64,000 nucleotides of DNA from Sinomonas atrocyanea. Lineage in GTDB: Bacteria > Actinomycetota > Actinomycetes > Actinomycetales > Micrococcaceae. Positions 36,601-44,805 of the stretch are shown here, piece after piece. A model generated the notes under the pieces. That model saw only the letters and a program-made list of their open reading frames with translations. It had not been told where the DNA came from and searched no databases. The number at the start of each line of letters is the position of its first letter. Within the stretch, counting starts at the first letter, position 1. The DNA is taken from positions 2,480,001-2,544,000 of the forward strand of contig NZ_CP014518.1 in the NCBI RefSeq assembly GCF_001577305.1, given 5' to 3'. Both the position numbers and the translations under genes were made by a program.

Positions 36601-36994
36601 ACTTGTCGACGCCCATCGCGTCGATGTCCGACTTCTGGTTCATGCCGAGCTGCTTCATGGCCTCGAGCTCGGCGGGAAGGCCGTGGGTGTCCCAGCCGAA
36701 GCGCCGCTCGACCCGCTTGCCGCGCAGGGTCTGGTAGCGCGCCACGAGGTCCTTAGCGTAGCCGGTGAGCAGGTGGCCGTAGTGCGGCAGGCCGTTGGCG
36801 AAGGGCGGCCCGTCGTAGAAGACGAACTCGTTGGCGCCGTCACGCCCGGCATCCCGGCCGTCGACCGATGCTTGGAAGGTGCCGTCCTCGTCCCAGTAGG
36901 CGAGGATGCGCTCCTCCAGCTCGGGGAAGCGCACGGAATGGGTCGTCGCCGCATCCTGGGCGGCTGCTGCAGAGGCCTTGGGGTACACGCTCAC
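33635..36994 (-). CDS. ileS: isoleucyl-tRNA synthetase
   Basis: A 1119-residue class I synthetase. The HIGH motif is HYGH (PPFANGLPHYGHLLTGY, near residue 68) and the second signature is GQKMSKSLRN (near 664). Length and the YDGPPFANGLPHYGH context fit the eukaryote-like IleRS2 type common in actinobacteria, a type generally insensitive to mupirocin. The start is GTG at 36994 after AGGA; a second GTG at 36988 is possible. A T-box lies directly upstream, so regulation by uncharged tRNA-Ile is expected. Confidence 0.95.
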   Translation of the reverse strand: MSVYPKASAAAAQDAATTHSVRFPELEERILAYWDEDGTFQASVDGRDAGRDGANEFVFYDGPPFANGLPHYGHLLTGYAKDLVARYQTLRGKRVERRFGWDTHGLPAELEAMKQLGMNQKSDIDAMGVDKFNDACRASVLKYTREWEAYVKRQARWVDFENDYKTLNVEYMESVIWAFKTLHEKGLTYSGYRVLPYCWNDETPLSNHELRMDDDVYKDRQDQTVTVTFPLLAGDSDVSRQLAGVLAIAWTTTPWTLPTNAALAVGPEVRYAVVPAGPDGVSAPGVSPFAAGTRFLLAEDLVASYAKDLGYEDAQAAAAAVERTYLGTELEGIRYEPLWDYFADAEVYGTGKAWRILVADYVTTTDGTGIVHQAPAYGEDDQRVCEAAGIPVILSVDDGAKFLPLFGSRENAPLREIVGLQVFEANKPITRVLREQGRLLKQASYVHSYPHCWRCRNPLIYRAVSSWFVEVTKIKDRMLELNEQITWIPGNVKHGQFGKWLENARDWSISRNRYWGSPIPVWVSDNPEYPRTDVYGSLAELEADFGRLPLNHEGKPDLHRPFIDELSRPNPDDPTGRSTMRRVPDVLDVWFDSGSMPYAQVHYPYENQEWFETHNPGDFIVEYIGQTRGWFYTLHILATALFDRPAFRNVISHGIVLGSDGQKMSKSLRNYPDVSEVLDRDGSDAMRWFLMASPILRGGNLIVTEQGIRDGVRQVILPLWNVYSFFTLYANAARASRDGAAGAGFEAAVRHDGYTDPLDRYLMAQTGRLVRGMQQHLDAYDISTACDVLREYLDMLTNWYVRRSRQRFFDEDADAFDALFTALEAVCRVAAPLLPLVTEEIWRGLTGGRSVHLTDWPDAALFADDPALVEQMDRTQAVCSAGSSLRKAAKLRVRLPLAAMTVVVPGAAELSGSEAVIADELNLKAVRLLDAADASEEEFGIERRLVVNARAAGPRLGKGVQTAIKGSKSGDWSVADDGSVTAGGIGLEPHEYTLETVVDPAKAGEHAAVAMLPGGGFVVLDTGLTPELEAEGLARDLVRVIQQARKEADLAVGDRIRASVTAKAHVIAAAREHAELLRGETLAVELELLVADVEPSALVERVDAGVADGQGVRAGEAGQ

Positions 36995-37225
36995 TCGGAT
37001 CCTGGCTCGCTTCATGCTGCTGGATGCGAGGACGGCGTCCACCCGGATCTGCCGGACGGGGCCGCGGTACCACCTCACTTGCCCGCACCGGCCGGCGCGG
37101 GCCTCTCATTGACGGCTGTGACGGGCCTGCCCGTCCGGTTCTACTGGGCGTCCCCGCTGCGGCGGGTGGCGCTGTTCTTCCGGAAGCTCGCCGGTGATGG
37201 CCGGGTCGACGCTGTGCTGCCCAGT
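36995..37225 (-). promoter_or_regulatory. ileS T-box leader
   Basis: The minus strand carries the T-box signature GAGGTGGTACCGCGG (37076-37062), with the UGGU that pairs with the tRNA acceptor end. About 120 bases upstream, GGCCATCACCGG (37202-37191) presents an ATC specifier codon for isoleucine. Complementary arms 37052-37060 and 37130-37138 (CCGGACGGG/CCCGTCCGG) allow an alternative pairing. There is no terminator with a T tract; the ileS start follows within 70 bases, so control is probably translational, as known for actinobacterial ileS T-boxes. Confidence 0.88.
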
Positions 37226-37339
37226 CTACGCATCCGCGCTCGGCCCTGTCGAAAGTCCCGAATATCTCCAACGACTAGAATAACAGGCCCAGGGGGCGCA
37301 CAATGGAGCCGTCCCACCACGCGCACGAAGGAGCCCAGG

Positions 37340-37831
37340 ATGCGCACCACCCCAGCACTGTCGCTGCCGACCCTCGTCTCGGCGCAGGAATGGGTCGCCG
37401 CGGCCGCCGCCGACGGCCTCCGGCTCGAGATCGCCCACACCGGACGCCGCCAGCGGGTGGGACGCACCACTCGCTCGGCCGCCACCGCCATCCTGCGCAC
37501 CGCCCTCGAGAACGCGGCGCGGCACGCGGACTGCTCCCGGCCGGTGCGGCTCGAGATCGCCTGGCAGCCCGGGGGCCTCAGGCTGCGGATGCTCAACGTT
37601 CCCGGCGAAACGGCCCTCGGCCAGATCCTGCGGCCCGGCCGCGGGATCGCCTCGATGGCCGCACAGGCCCGCCGCGCCGGCGGCTGGCTGCGGGCAGGAC
37701 TGTCCGAGGAAGGGTTCGAGGTCGCGGCCTTCCTGCCGTGCGCCGTGCCGTTCCCCGTGCAGGCCCGCGCCCACGTCGCGGGAGCGCGGCGCCCTGCGCC
37801 GGCCCTGCCCGCGTGCGCGGCCGGCGCGTGA
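37340..37831 (+). CDS. stand-alone HATPase-like protein
   Basis: A 163-residue protein resembling only the ATP-binding domain of NarL-type sensor histidine kinases: an N box (ILRTALENAARHADC, near residue 50-65) and a G box (GRGIASMAAQARRAGGW, near 110). No membrane segment, phospho-acceptor helix or response regulator is present. The start at 37340 has AAGGAG nine bases upstream. It may be a degenerate kinase fragment or an anti-sigma or regulatory ATPase. Its stop is 12 bases from the repaired SDR stop on the other strand. Confidence 0.65.
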   Translation: MRTTPALSLPTLVSAQEWVAAAAADGLRLEIAHTGRRQRVGRTTRSAATAILRTALENAARHADCSRPVRLEIAWQPGGLRLRMLNVPGETALGQILRPGRGIASMAAQARRAGGWLRAGLSEEGFEVAAFLPCAVPFPVQARAHVAGARRPAPALPACAAGA

Positions 37832-37843
37832 GCCGGACGCGCC

Positions 37844-38616
37844 CTAGGCCCCTTGCGGATGAGCTTGTGGGCGGCGGCCTGCGCGACCGGCCGCACCACG
37901 ATCTCGTCGAGGTTGATGTGGTGCGGCACGGTCACCGCGTACCGGACGATGTCGGCGATGTCCTCCGCCGTGAGGGGCTCCTCGACGCCCTCGTACACCT
38001 TGTCGGCCGCCTCGGCGTCGCCGCCGAGACGGCGGAGGGAGAACTCCTCCGTCTTGACGAGCCCGGGCAGCACCTCGATGACGCGCACGTTGTTCTCGGC
38101 CTCCTCGAGGCGCAGCGCCCGGGTCATGGCCCGCTCGGCTGCCTTGGCGGCGTTATAGCCGCCGCCGCCCTCATAGGAGACGAGCGCGGCCACCGAGGTG
38201 AGGTTGAGCACGGTCCCCTGGCCGTTCGCACGGAGCATCGGCAGGAAGGCGCGCGTGATCTTCATCGTGCCGAGGACGTTCGAGCGGAACATCCACTCCC
38301 AGTCCTCGGTCTTGGCCTCCGCGACCCAGTCCGTCCCGCGTGCGCCGCCGGCGATGTTCACGAGCGTGTCGGCCCCTCCCCCATCGGCGACGGCGGCGAC
38401 GAGCCGCGCGACGTCGTCGTCCTCGGAGATGTCGGCGGGGACGGCGATCGCGCCGGTCTCGGCGGCAAGGCTTTCGAGCCGCTCGGCCCGCCGGGCCACG
38501 GCGAACACCCGCCAGCCCTCCGCGGCGAGCGCCCGCACCGTGGCCTCTCCGATCCCGGTGCTCGCTCCCGTCACGATCGCGGAGCGCTGGTCAGTCTGGG
38601 GCACAGTCGTCGTCAT
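37844..38616 (-). CDS. short-chain dehydrogenase/reductase with a 3' frame break
   Basis: A classical SDR: the cofactor motif TGASTGIGEA (near residue 17), NIAGGARG in place of NNAG, the catalytic YNAAK (Tyr near 157), and serine in LNLTSVAAL. The natural end is disturbed. After AAHKLIRKG the frame stays open for 700 more bases, to 37141, antisense to the HATPase gene and into the ileS T-box. One extra base in the run at 37849-37852 gives RKGA then TAG at 37846-37844, the usual SDR length of 257 residues. Substrate unknown. Confidence 0.85.
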
Positions 38617-38652
38617 GCGCCCAACCTACCGCGCTCCCCCGCCGCGGGCCCG

Positions 38653-39000
38653 TCAGCGGGCCCGGAGCAGGTCCGCCAGGACCACGGCCTGATTGTGCTC
38701 GGTGTCCCTGGCCGAATACACGAGGTCCACGCTGTCGTGGTCGCGGACGGCGGCCCTGAGCTCGTCGAAGGCCTCGGCGCCGTCGAGCTCCTGGCGGTAC
38801 TTCCGCGCGAACTCCTCGAAGCGGGCAGGGTCGTGGCCGAACCACGTGCGGAGCCCGTCGGAGGGCCCGACCTCCTTGAGCCAGAGGTCCACCGCGGCCC
38901 TGTCCTTGCTCAGCCCCCGGGGCCAGATGCGGTCCACGAGAATGCGGTAGGTTCCCTCGGGGGAAGGCTCGTACACCCTGCGGATCCCCATACTGCCCAT
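38653..39000 (-). CDS. DUF488 domain-containing protein
   Basis: A 115-residue DUF488 (YeaO-like) protein. The conserved RIWPRGLSKD motif and KEVGPSDGLRTWFGHDP stretch are diagnostic. Function unknown. It precedes the SDR on the same strand by 36 bases and is divergent from valS. An internal ATG at 38991 is an alternative start. Confidence 0.88.
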   Translation of the reverse strand: MGSMGIRRVYEPSPEGTYRILVDRIWPRGLSKDRAAVDLWLKEVGPSDGLRTWFGHDPARFEEFARKYRQELDGAEAFDELRAAVRDHDSVDLVYSARDTEHNQAVVLADLLRAR

Positions 39001-39078
39001 GCCGCCATGCTAGGACCGCCGGCGCCGCGGGGCCAGGGGACGGCCACGGGCAGCAGAAAGCATGGAAGAATCGATGGC

Positions 39079-41697
39079 ATGCCTGAAGCAGCCATCACGG
39101 GTACAGACACGCCCGACCGCACCCCGACGAATCCGACGAACGTCCCCGACAAGCCCGCCCTCGAGGGGCTCGAGGCCAAGCTCACCGAGCGCTGGCTCGC
39201 CGAGGGGACCTACCGATTCGACCCCGATACGACCCGCGAGGCCGTCTACTCGATCGACACGCCCCCGCCCACGGCGTCGGGGTCCCTGCACGTCGGCCAC
39301 ATGTTCTCCTTCACGCAGACCGACCTCCTCGCGCGCTACCAGCGCATGACGGGCAAGAACGTCTTCTACCCCATGGGCTGGGACGACAACGGCCTGCCCA
39401 CGGAGCGCCGCGTCCAGAACTACTACGGGGTCCGCTGCGACCCGGCCATCCCGTACGACGCCGCCTACCGTCCCCCCGCGCAGCCGGCGAAGAACCAGCG
39501 CGACTTCGATGTCATCTCCCGCAAGAACTTCATCACGCTGTGCGAGGAGCTCGCGGTCGAGGACGAGAAGGTGTTCGAGCACCTGTTCAAGACGCTCGGA
39601 CTCTCGGTCGACTGGGGCCTGACCTACCGCACCATCGACGACACCTCCCGGGCCGTCTCGCAGCGCGCGTTCCTGCGCAACTTCGCGGCCGGGGACGCCT
39701 ACCTCGCCGAGGCCCCCACGCTCTGGGACGTCACCTTCCGCACCGCCGTCGCGCAGGCCGAGCTCGAGGACCGCGAGGTTCCCGGCGCCTACTACCGCTA
39801 CGCCTTCACCGCGCCCGACGGCGAGGCGGTGCACATCGAGACAACCCGTCCCGAGCTGCTGGCCGCCTGCGCCGCCCTCGTGGCGCACCCTGACGACGAG
39901 CGCTACCAGCACCTCTTCGGCACCACGGTCGTCTCGCCGCTGTTCGGCGTGGAGGTCGAGGTCAGGGCCCACCCGCTCGCCAAGCCGGACAAGGGCTCGG
40001 GCATTGCGATGGTCTGCACGTTCGGTGACCTGACCGACGTCACCTGGTGGCGCGAGCTCCAGCTGCCGACCCGCCCGATCATCGGCCGCGACGGCCGCCT
40101 GGCCGCCGAGACCCCCGAGTGGATCACGGCCGAGGAGGGCCGCGCAGCCTACGCCCGGATCGCCGGCAAGACGGCGTTCTCGGCCAAGGAGGCCGTCGTG
40201 GAGATGCTCGCCGAGCAGGGACTGCTCGACGGCGAGCCGAAGAAGATCCTCCACCCGGTGAACTTCTACGAGAAGGGCGACAAGCCGCTCGAGGTTGTGA
40301 CCTCGCGCCAGTGGTACATCCGCAACGGCGGCCGCGACGAGGAGCGGCGCGCGACCTTCGTGCAGCGGGGGCGCGAGCTGGAATGGCACCCGACGTTCAT
40401 GCGCGCCCGCTACGAGAACTGGGTCGAGGGCCTCAACGGCGACTGGCTCGTCTCCCGCCAGCGCTTCTTCGGTGTGCCGATCCCGGTCTGGTACCGGCTC
40501 GACGCCGAGGGCAACCCCGACTACACGGACCCGATCGTGCCCGACGAGGCCTCGCTGCCCGTGGATCCGGTGGCTGAGCCGGCCCCCGGCTTCGCCGAGG
40601 ACCAGCGCGATGTCCCCGGCGGCTTCACGGGCGACCCGGACGTGCTCGACACGTGGGCCACCTCGTCCCTCACGCCGCAGATCGTGGGCCGCTGGAGCCG
40701 GGACGATGAGTTCTTCGCGAACGTCTTCCCCTTCGACGTGCGGCCGCAGGCGCACGAGATCATCCGCACCTGGCTGTTCTCGACCGTGGTGCGCGCGCAG
40801 GAGCTCCACGGCTCGCTGCCGTGGAGGCATGCGGCGATCTCCGGATGGGTGCTCGACCCGGACCGGAAGAAGATGTCCAAGTCGAAGGGCAACGTGGTGG
40901 TCCCGACCGACATCCTCGAGGAATACGGCGCTGACGCCGTCCGCTACTGGGCGGCCTCCGCCAAGCTGGGCGCGGACACGGCGTTCGAGGTTGCCCAGAT
41001 GAAGATCGGCCGGCGGCTCGCGATCAAGGTCCTCAACGCCTCCAAGTTCGTCCTCGGGCTCGGAGCGACGGAGGCGGACGTCCTCAGCGACGGTTCCGAC
41101 CCCGTGCTCATCAACGCCCTGGACCGCGCGCTCCTCGCCCAGCTCGCGGACGTCGTCGAGCAGGCGGGGGCTGCCTTTGCCGCCTACGACCCGGCGAAGG
41201 CGCTCCAGCTGACCGAGTCCTTCTTCTGGCAGTTCACGGACGACTACGTCGAGCTCATCAAGGACCGCGCGTACGGCGCCCAGGGCGAGGAGCAGAAGGC
41301 CTCCGTCCTCGCCGCCCTGGCGACGACGCTCGACGCCGTGCTGCGCCTCTTCGCTCCCGTCCTTCCGTTCGCGACGGACGAGGTGTGGAGCTGGTGGCGC
41401 GCGGGGTCGGTCCACCGCGCCCCGTGGCCGGCTCCGGTGCCGGTGGCCGACGGCGACCGCGGCATGCTGCCGACGGTGGGCCTTGCCCTCTCAGGCATCC
41501 GCAAGGCGAAGTCCGAGGCGAAGGTCAAGCAGCGCACCGAGGTCCTCGCCGCCGTGGTGTCCGCCCCGGCGGAGCTGCTCCCCCAGCTCGAGGCCGGACT
41601 CGGAGACCTTCGGGCCGCGGCGAACGCGCGCTCGATCGAGCTCCGGGACGGTTCCAGTGAGGTGAGCGTGAGCGAGGTGCAGCTCGCGGACGCCTAG
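39079..41697 (+). CDS. valS: valyl-tRNA synthetase
   Basis: An 872-residue class I synthetase. HIGH is HVGH in ASGSLHVGHM (near residue 71) and KMSKS is in DRKKMSKSKGN (near 596). A valine-type editing domain lies between them, and the short C-terminal helical region contains KAKSEAKVKQRTEV. The start at 39079 follows GGAAGAATCG. A hairpin terminator follows. No T-box is visible before it, unlike ileS. Confidence 0.95.
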   Translation: MPEAAITGTDTPDRTPTNPTNVPDKPALEGLEAKLTERWLAEGTYRFDPDTTREAVYSIDTPPPTASGSLHVGHMFSFTQTDLLARYQRMTGKNVFYPMGWDDNGLPTERRVQNYYGVRCDPAIPYDAAYRPPAQPAKNQRDFDVISRKNFITLCEELAVEDEKVFEHLFKTLGLSVDWGLTYRTIDDTSRAVSQRAFLRNFAAGDAYLAEAPTLWDVTFRTAVAQAELEDREVPGAYYRYAFTAPDGEAVHIETTRPELLAACAALVAHPDDERYQHLFGTTVVSPLFGVEVEVRAHPLAKPDKGSGIAMVCTFGDLTDVTWWRELQLPTRPIIGRDGRLAAETPEWITAEEGRAAYARIAGKTAFSAKEAVVEMLAEQGLLDGEPKKILHPVNFYEKGDKPLEVVTSRQWYIRNGGRDEERRATFVQRGRELEWHPTFMRARYENWVEGLNGDWLVSRQRFFGVPIPVWYRLDAEGNPDYTDPIVPDEASLPVDPVAEPAPGFAEDQRDVPGGFTGDPDVLDTWATSSLTPQIVGRWSRDDEFFANVFPFDVRPQAHEIIRTWLFSTVVRAQELHGSLPWRHAAISGWVLDPDRKKMSKSKGNVVVPTDILEEYGADAVRYWAASAKLGADTAFEVAQMKIGRRLAIKVLNASKFVLGLGATEADVLSDGSDPVLINALDRALLAQLADVVEQAGAAFAAYDPAKALQLTESFFWQFTDDYVELIKDRAYGAQGEEQKASVLAALATTLDAVLRLFAPVLPFATDEVWSWWRAGSVHRAPWPAPVPVADGDRGMLPTVGLALSGIRKAKSEAKVKQRTEVLAAVVSAPAELLPQLEAGLGDLRAAANARSIELRDGSSEVSVSEVQLADA

Positions 41698-41720
41698 CCG
41701 AGGCGCCTGCGGGCAAAGGG

Positions 41721-41755
41721 GAAGCCCCATCAGCGTTTTCGCGTTGGTGGGGCTT
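41721..41755 (+). terminator. valS terminator
   Basis: A stem of GAAGCCCCA against TGGGGCTTC with a partly paired loop (including ATCAGCG and CGTTGGT), followed by a TTTT run at 41760-41763. Confidence 0.75.
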
Positions 41756-41763
41756 CGACTTTT

Positions 41764-42010
41764 CGGCTGCTCGGTGACGTTCTCGCAGTCTGCTGGACTC
41801 CTTGGCATCCAGGTCTTGCCGTCCCGTCACTGGCGGCCAGTCGACGGCTTTGCCTGAGGCTGCGCCGAGTCGGCTGTCACTGGATCTTCGGTTTCCACGT
41901 CCTCATCGTCTCCGATGGGGTGCTTCCATTGTGATCTCGGGCACCCTCGGATTCAAGGGCGTCAGGCGAACTACACGAGGGTAGTTCGGGCGGGGGCGAC
42001 CGCGCGGCCT
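41764..42010. other. non-coding gap, no feature recognised
   Basis: About 250 bases between valS and the DsbA-family gene. Local base composition is less GC-rich than its surroundings and short frames on both strands lack protein character. No repeat, tRNA or promoter is recognised. Confidence 0.4.
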
Positions 42011-42631
42011 TCAGTCTGCCGTGGGGCTCTCGGTGCGGGTGCGCTTGAGCTCGAAGAAGTGCGGGAACGCCGCGAGCCCGACCGCCGCGTCCCACAGTGA
42101 GCCTGCCTCCTCGCCGCGGGGCACGCGGGTGATGACCGGCCCGAAGAAGGCCGTGCCGTTGATGGCCACGACGGGGGTGCCGACGTCCTGCCCGACCTTC
42201 TCGATGCCTTCGCGGTGGCTTGCCCGCAGCTGGCGGTCGAACTCGTCGGAGTCGGCGTACTGGGCGAGCTCGGCCGGCAGGCCGACCTGCTCGAGCGCGC
42301 GGCGCACCACCTCGGTGCGGTCCGCGACCTTCTCGTGGTGGATGAGGGTCCCCATGGCGTCGTAGAGCGGCTTGATGTGCTCGGCGCCGTGAAGCTCGGC
42401 GGCCGCCACGATGACCCGGACGGGGCCCCAGTTCTCGTCCATGGCGCGCTGGTAGTCGTGCTCGAGCTCACGGCCCTCGTTGAGGACGGACAGGCTCATG
42501 ACGTGCCACCTGGTCTCGATGTCGCGGACCTTCTCCACCTCCTCGATCCAGCGGGAGGTCACCCAGGCGAACGGGCAGGCCGGGTCGAACCAGAAGTCGG
42601 CGCGCTGGGTGGCGGCGGCAGGGGTGGACAT
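42011..42631 (-). CDS. DsbA-family protein, mycothiol-dependent nitroreductase (Rv2466c) homologue
   Basis: A 206-residue thioredoxin-fold protein with an inserted helical domain. The opening ADFWFDPACPFAWVTSRWI, the central ENWGPVRVIVAAAELHGAEH, VGTPVVAINGTAFFGPV and the end PHFFELKRTRTE match the mycobacterial Rv2466c family, which uses mycothiol to reduce disulfides and activate nitro drugs. In Rv2466c the active site is CPWC; here it is CPFA, so only the first cysteine remains. A monothiol mechanism is therefore implied. The start at 42631 has AAGGAG six bases upstream. Confidence 0.88.
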   Translation of the reverse strand: MSTPAAATQRADFWFDPACPFAWVTSRWIEEVEKVRDIETRWHVMSLSVLNEGRELEHDYQRAMDENWGPVRVIVAAAELHGAEHIKPLYDAMGTLIHHEKVADRTEVVRRALEQVGLPAELAQYADSDEFDRQLRASHREGIEKVGQDVGTPVVAINGTAFFGPVITRVPRGEEAGSLWDAAVGLAAFPHFFELKRTRTESPTAD

Positions 42632-42687
42632 GCAGGCTCCTTCGACGTTGCCGGACGGCACGGCGGGCACCGGGCCGTCGGCGGAGA

Positions 42688-43968
42688 TCAGGCTGACTTG
42701 TTGCGGCGCTTGACGACGCTGTGCGGGATCAGGTCCGGCTCCTCCGAGCCGGCCACGACGCCGCGGGTGATGACGACACCGGAGATGTCGTCCCGGCTCG
42801 GGAGGTCGAACATGACGGGGAGCAGCACTTCCTCCATGATCGCGCGCAGCCCGCGGGCTCCGGTGCCGCGCTCGAGCGCGAGGTCCGCGATGGCCTCCAG
42901 GGCGCCCTCCTCGAAGTGGAGGTCCACACCATCGAGCTGGAACATCTTCTCGTACTGCTTCACGAGCGCGTTCTTCGGGACGGTGAGGATCTGCATGAGC
43001 GCAGGCCGGTCAAGGTTCTCGACCGTGGTGATCACCGGAAGCCGGCCGATGAATTCCGGGATGAGGCCGAACTTGAGCAGATCCTCCGGCATGACGTCTG
43101 AGTAGGAGCTCTCCTTGCTGGTCAGCGCGCTGAGGGGGGCCCCGAAGCCGATGCCCTTCTTGCCGGCACGCTGGCCGATGATCTCCTCGAGGCCGGCGAA
43201 CGCGCCGGCGACGATGAAGAGCACGTTCGTGGTGTCGATCTGGATGAACTCCTGATGGGGGTGCTTGCGCCCGCCCTGGGGCGGCACCGAGGCGACCGTC
43301 CCCTCGAGGATCTTCAGCAGGGCCTGCTGCACGCCCTCGCCGGAGACATCCCGGGTGATCGACGGGTTCTCGCTCTTGCGGGAGATCTTGTCGATCTCGT
43401 CGATGTAGATGATGCCCTGCTCGGCCTTCTTGACGTCGTAGTCCGCCGCCTGGATGAGCTTGAGCAGGATGTTCTCGACGTCCTCGCCCACGTAGCCGGC
43501 CTCGGTCAGCGCCGTGGCGTCCGCGACGGCGAAGGGCACATTGAGCCGACGGGCCAGGGTCTGGGCCAGATAGGTCTTGCCGCAGCCGGTGGGACCGATC
43601 AGGAGGATGTTGGACTTGGCGATCTCGACGTCGTCATGCGCGTCCGCGAGCGAGCCGCCCTTGCTGGCGTGGCCCGACTGGATCCGCTTGTAGTGGTTGT
43701 AGACGGCGACGGCGAGGGCCCGCTTGGCCGGCTCCTGCCCGATCACGTACTCCTGGAGGAAGTCGAAGATCTCGCGCGGCTTGGGAAGCTCGAACGAGCC
43801 GAGGTCCGAGACTTCGGCGAGCTCCTCCTCGATGATCTCGTTGCACAGCTCGATGCACTCGTCGCAGATGTAGACGCCCGGGCCCGCAATGAGCTTCCGG
43901 ACCTGCTTCTGGCTCTTGCCGCAGAAGGAGCACTTCAGCAGGTCTGCGCTCTCGCCAATGCGCGCCAT
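42688..43968 (-). CDS. clpX: ClpX, ATPase subunit of Clp protease
   Basis: A 426-residue AAA+ unfoldase that feeds proteins to ClpP. The N-terminal zinc-binding domain (CSFCGKSQKQVRKL then YICDECIELC), Walker A GPTGCGKT, Walker B IIYIDEIDKI and the IGF loop (GKKGIGFG) that docks on ClpP are all present. The start at 43968 follows GGAAGGGAATC. It lies 149 bases after clpP2, with GC-rich inverted repeats between them, so it may have its own promoter. Confidence 0.96.
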   Translation of the reverse strand: MARIGESADLLKCSFCGKSQKQVRKLIAGPGVYICDECIELCNEIIEEELAEVSDLGSFELPKPREIFDFLQEYVIGQEPAKRALAVAVYNHYKRIQSGHASKGGSLADAHDDVEIAKSNILLIGPTGCGKTYLAQTLARRLNVPFAVADATALTEAGYVGEDVENILLKLIQAADYDVKKAEQGIIYIDEIDKISRKSENPSITRDVSGEGVQQALLKILEGTVASVPPQGGRKHPHQEFIQIDTTNVLFIVAGAFAGLEEIIGQRAGKKGIGFGAPLSALTSKESSYSDVMPEDLLKFGLIPEFIGRLPVITTVENLDRPALMQILTVPKNALVKQYEKMFQLDGVDLHFEEGALEAIADLALERGTGARGLRAIMEEVLLPVMFDLPSRDDISGVVITRGVVAGSEEPDLIPHSVVKRRNKSA

Positions 43969-44117
43969 TCGTCGATTCCCTTCCTGAAGAAGTATGACCA
44001 TCCCACTGTAGGCCACCGTGCCGACAGCCGTCGTAGGACACGGCACGGGACCCCGTGCCCGGCACGGCGCCGGTCCCCGGACTACGGGGCACCGGTGCCG
44101 CGCCGAGGAGGCGGGCG

Positions 44118-44777
44118 TCAGCGGGTGATGGCGCTCGGACGGATCTTGCGCGACTCGAGGACCTCGTCCACGAGCCCGTACTCCTTGGCCTCGCTTGCCG
44201 TGAGGAAGAGGTCGCGCTCGATGTCCCGGCTGATGTCCTCCGGCGTCTTGTTCGAGTGCTTCGCCCACGTGTGCTCGAGCCACTCGCGCATGCGCAGCAC
44301 CTCGCGCGCCTGGATCTCGAGGTCGGTGGCCTGCCCGCCAGACCCCCCGGCGAGCGAGGGCTGGTGGATCATGACGGTCGAGTTGGGCAGCGCCAGCCGC
44401 TTCCCGGGGGTGCCGGCAGCGAGGATCACCGCGGCGGCGGAGGCCGCCATGCCGAGGCACACCGTCTGGATCTCCGGCCGGATGAACTGCATCGTGTCGT
44501 AGATCGCGGTCATCGCCGTGAACGATCCGCCCGGGGAGTTGATGTACATCGTGATGTCGCGGTCCGGGTCGTTCGCCTCGAGGACGAGCAGCTGCGCCAT
44601 GATGTCGTCCGCCGAGGCGTCGTCGACCTGCACGCCCATGAAAATGATGCGGTCCTCGAAGAGCTTGGTGTACGGGTCCTGGCGCTTGAAGCCGTACGGG
44701 GTGCGCTCCTCGAACTGCGGGAGCACGTAGCGGCTCGTGGGGAGGTTCGCGGGGTTGACGCCCATGCTGTAGTTCAT
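44118..44777 (-). CDS. clpP: ATP-dependent Clp protease proteolytic subunit, ClpP2
   Basis: A 219-residue ClpP serine protease subunit. The catalytic serine is in GMAASAAAV and the histidine in VMIHQPSLAG. It is the second of a tandem pair; actinobacteria use mixed ClpP1P2 barrels. The ATG at 44777 has AGGAG eight bases upstream; a longer frame is not supported. It starts 28 bases after the clpP1 stop. Confidence 0.95.
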   Translation of the reverse strand: MNYSMGVNPANLPTSRYVLPQFEERTPYGFKRQDPYTKLFEDRIIFMGVQVDDASADDIMAQLLVLEANDPDRDITMYINSPGGSFTAMTAIYDTMQFIRPEIQTVCLGMAASAAAVILAAGTPGKRLALPNSTVMIHQPSLAGGSGGQATDLEIQAREVLRMREWLEHTWAKHSNKTPEDISRDIERDLFLTASEAKEYGLVDEVLESRKIRPSAITR

Positions 44778-44805
44778 CTCGTTGCTCCTAGTCCTTCCGG
44801 GCGTG

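Noticed and set aside
33776..37831. A very long plus-strand frame antisense to ileS ending in the HATPase gene
   Set aside because: Only its final 164 codons (from 37340) have a ribosome site and family similarity; the rest is antisense to ileS.
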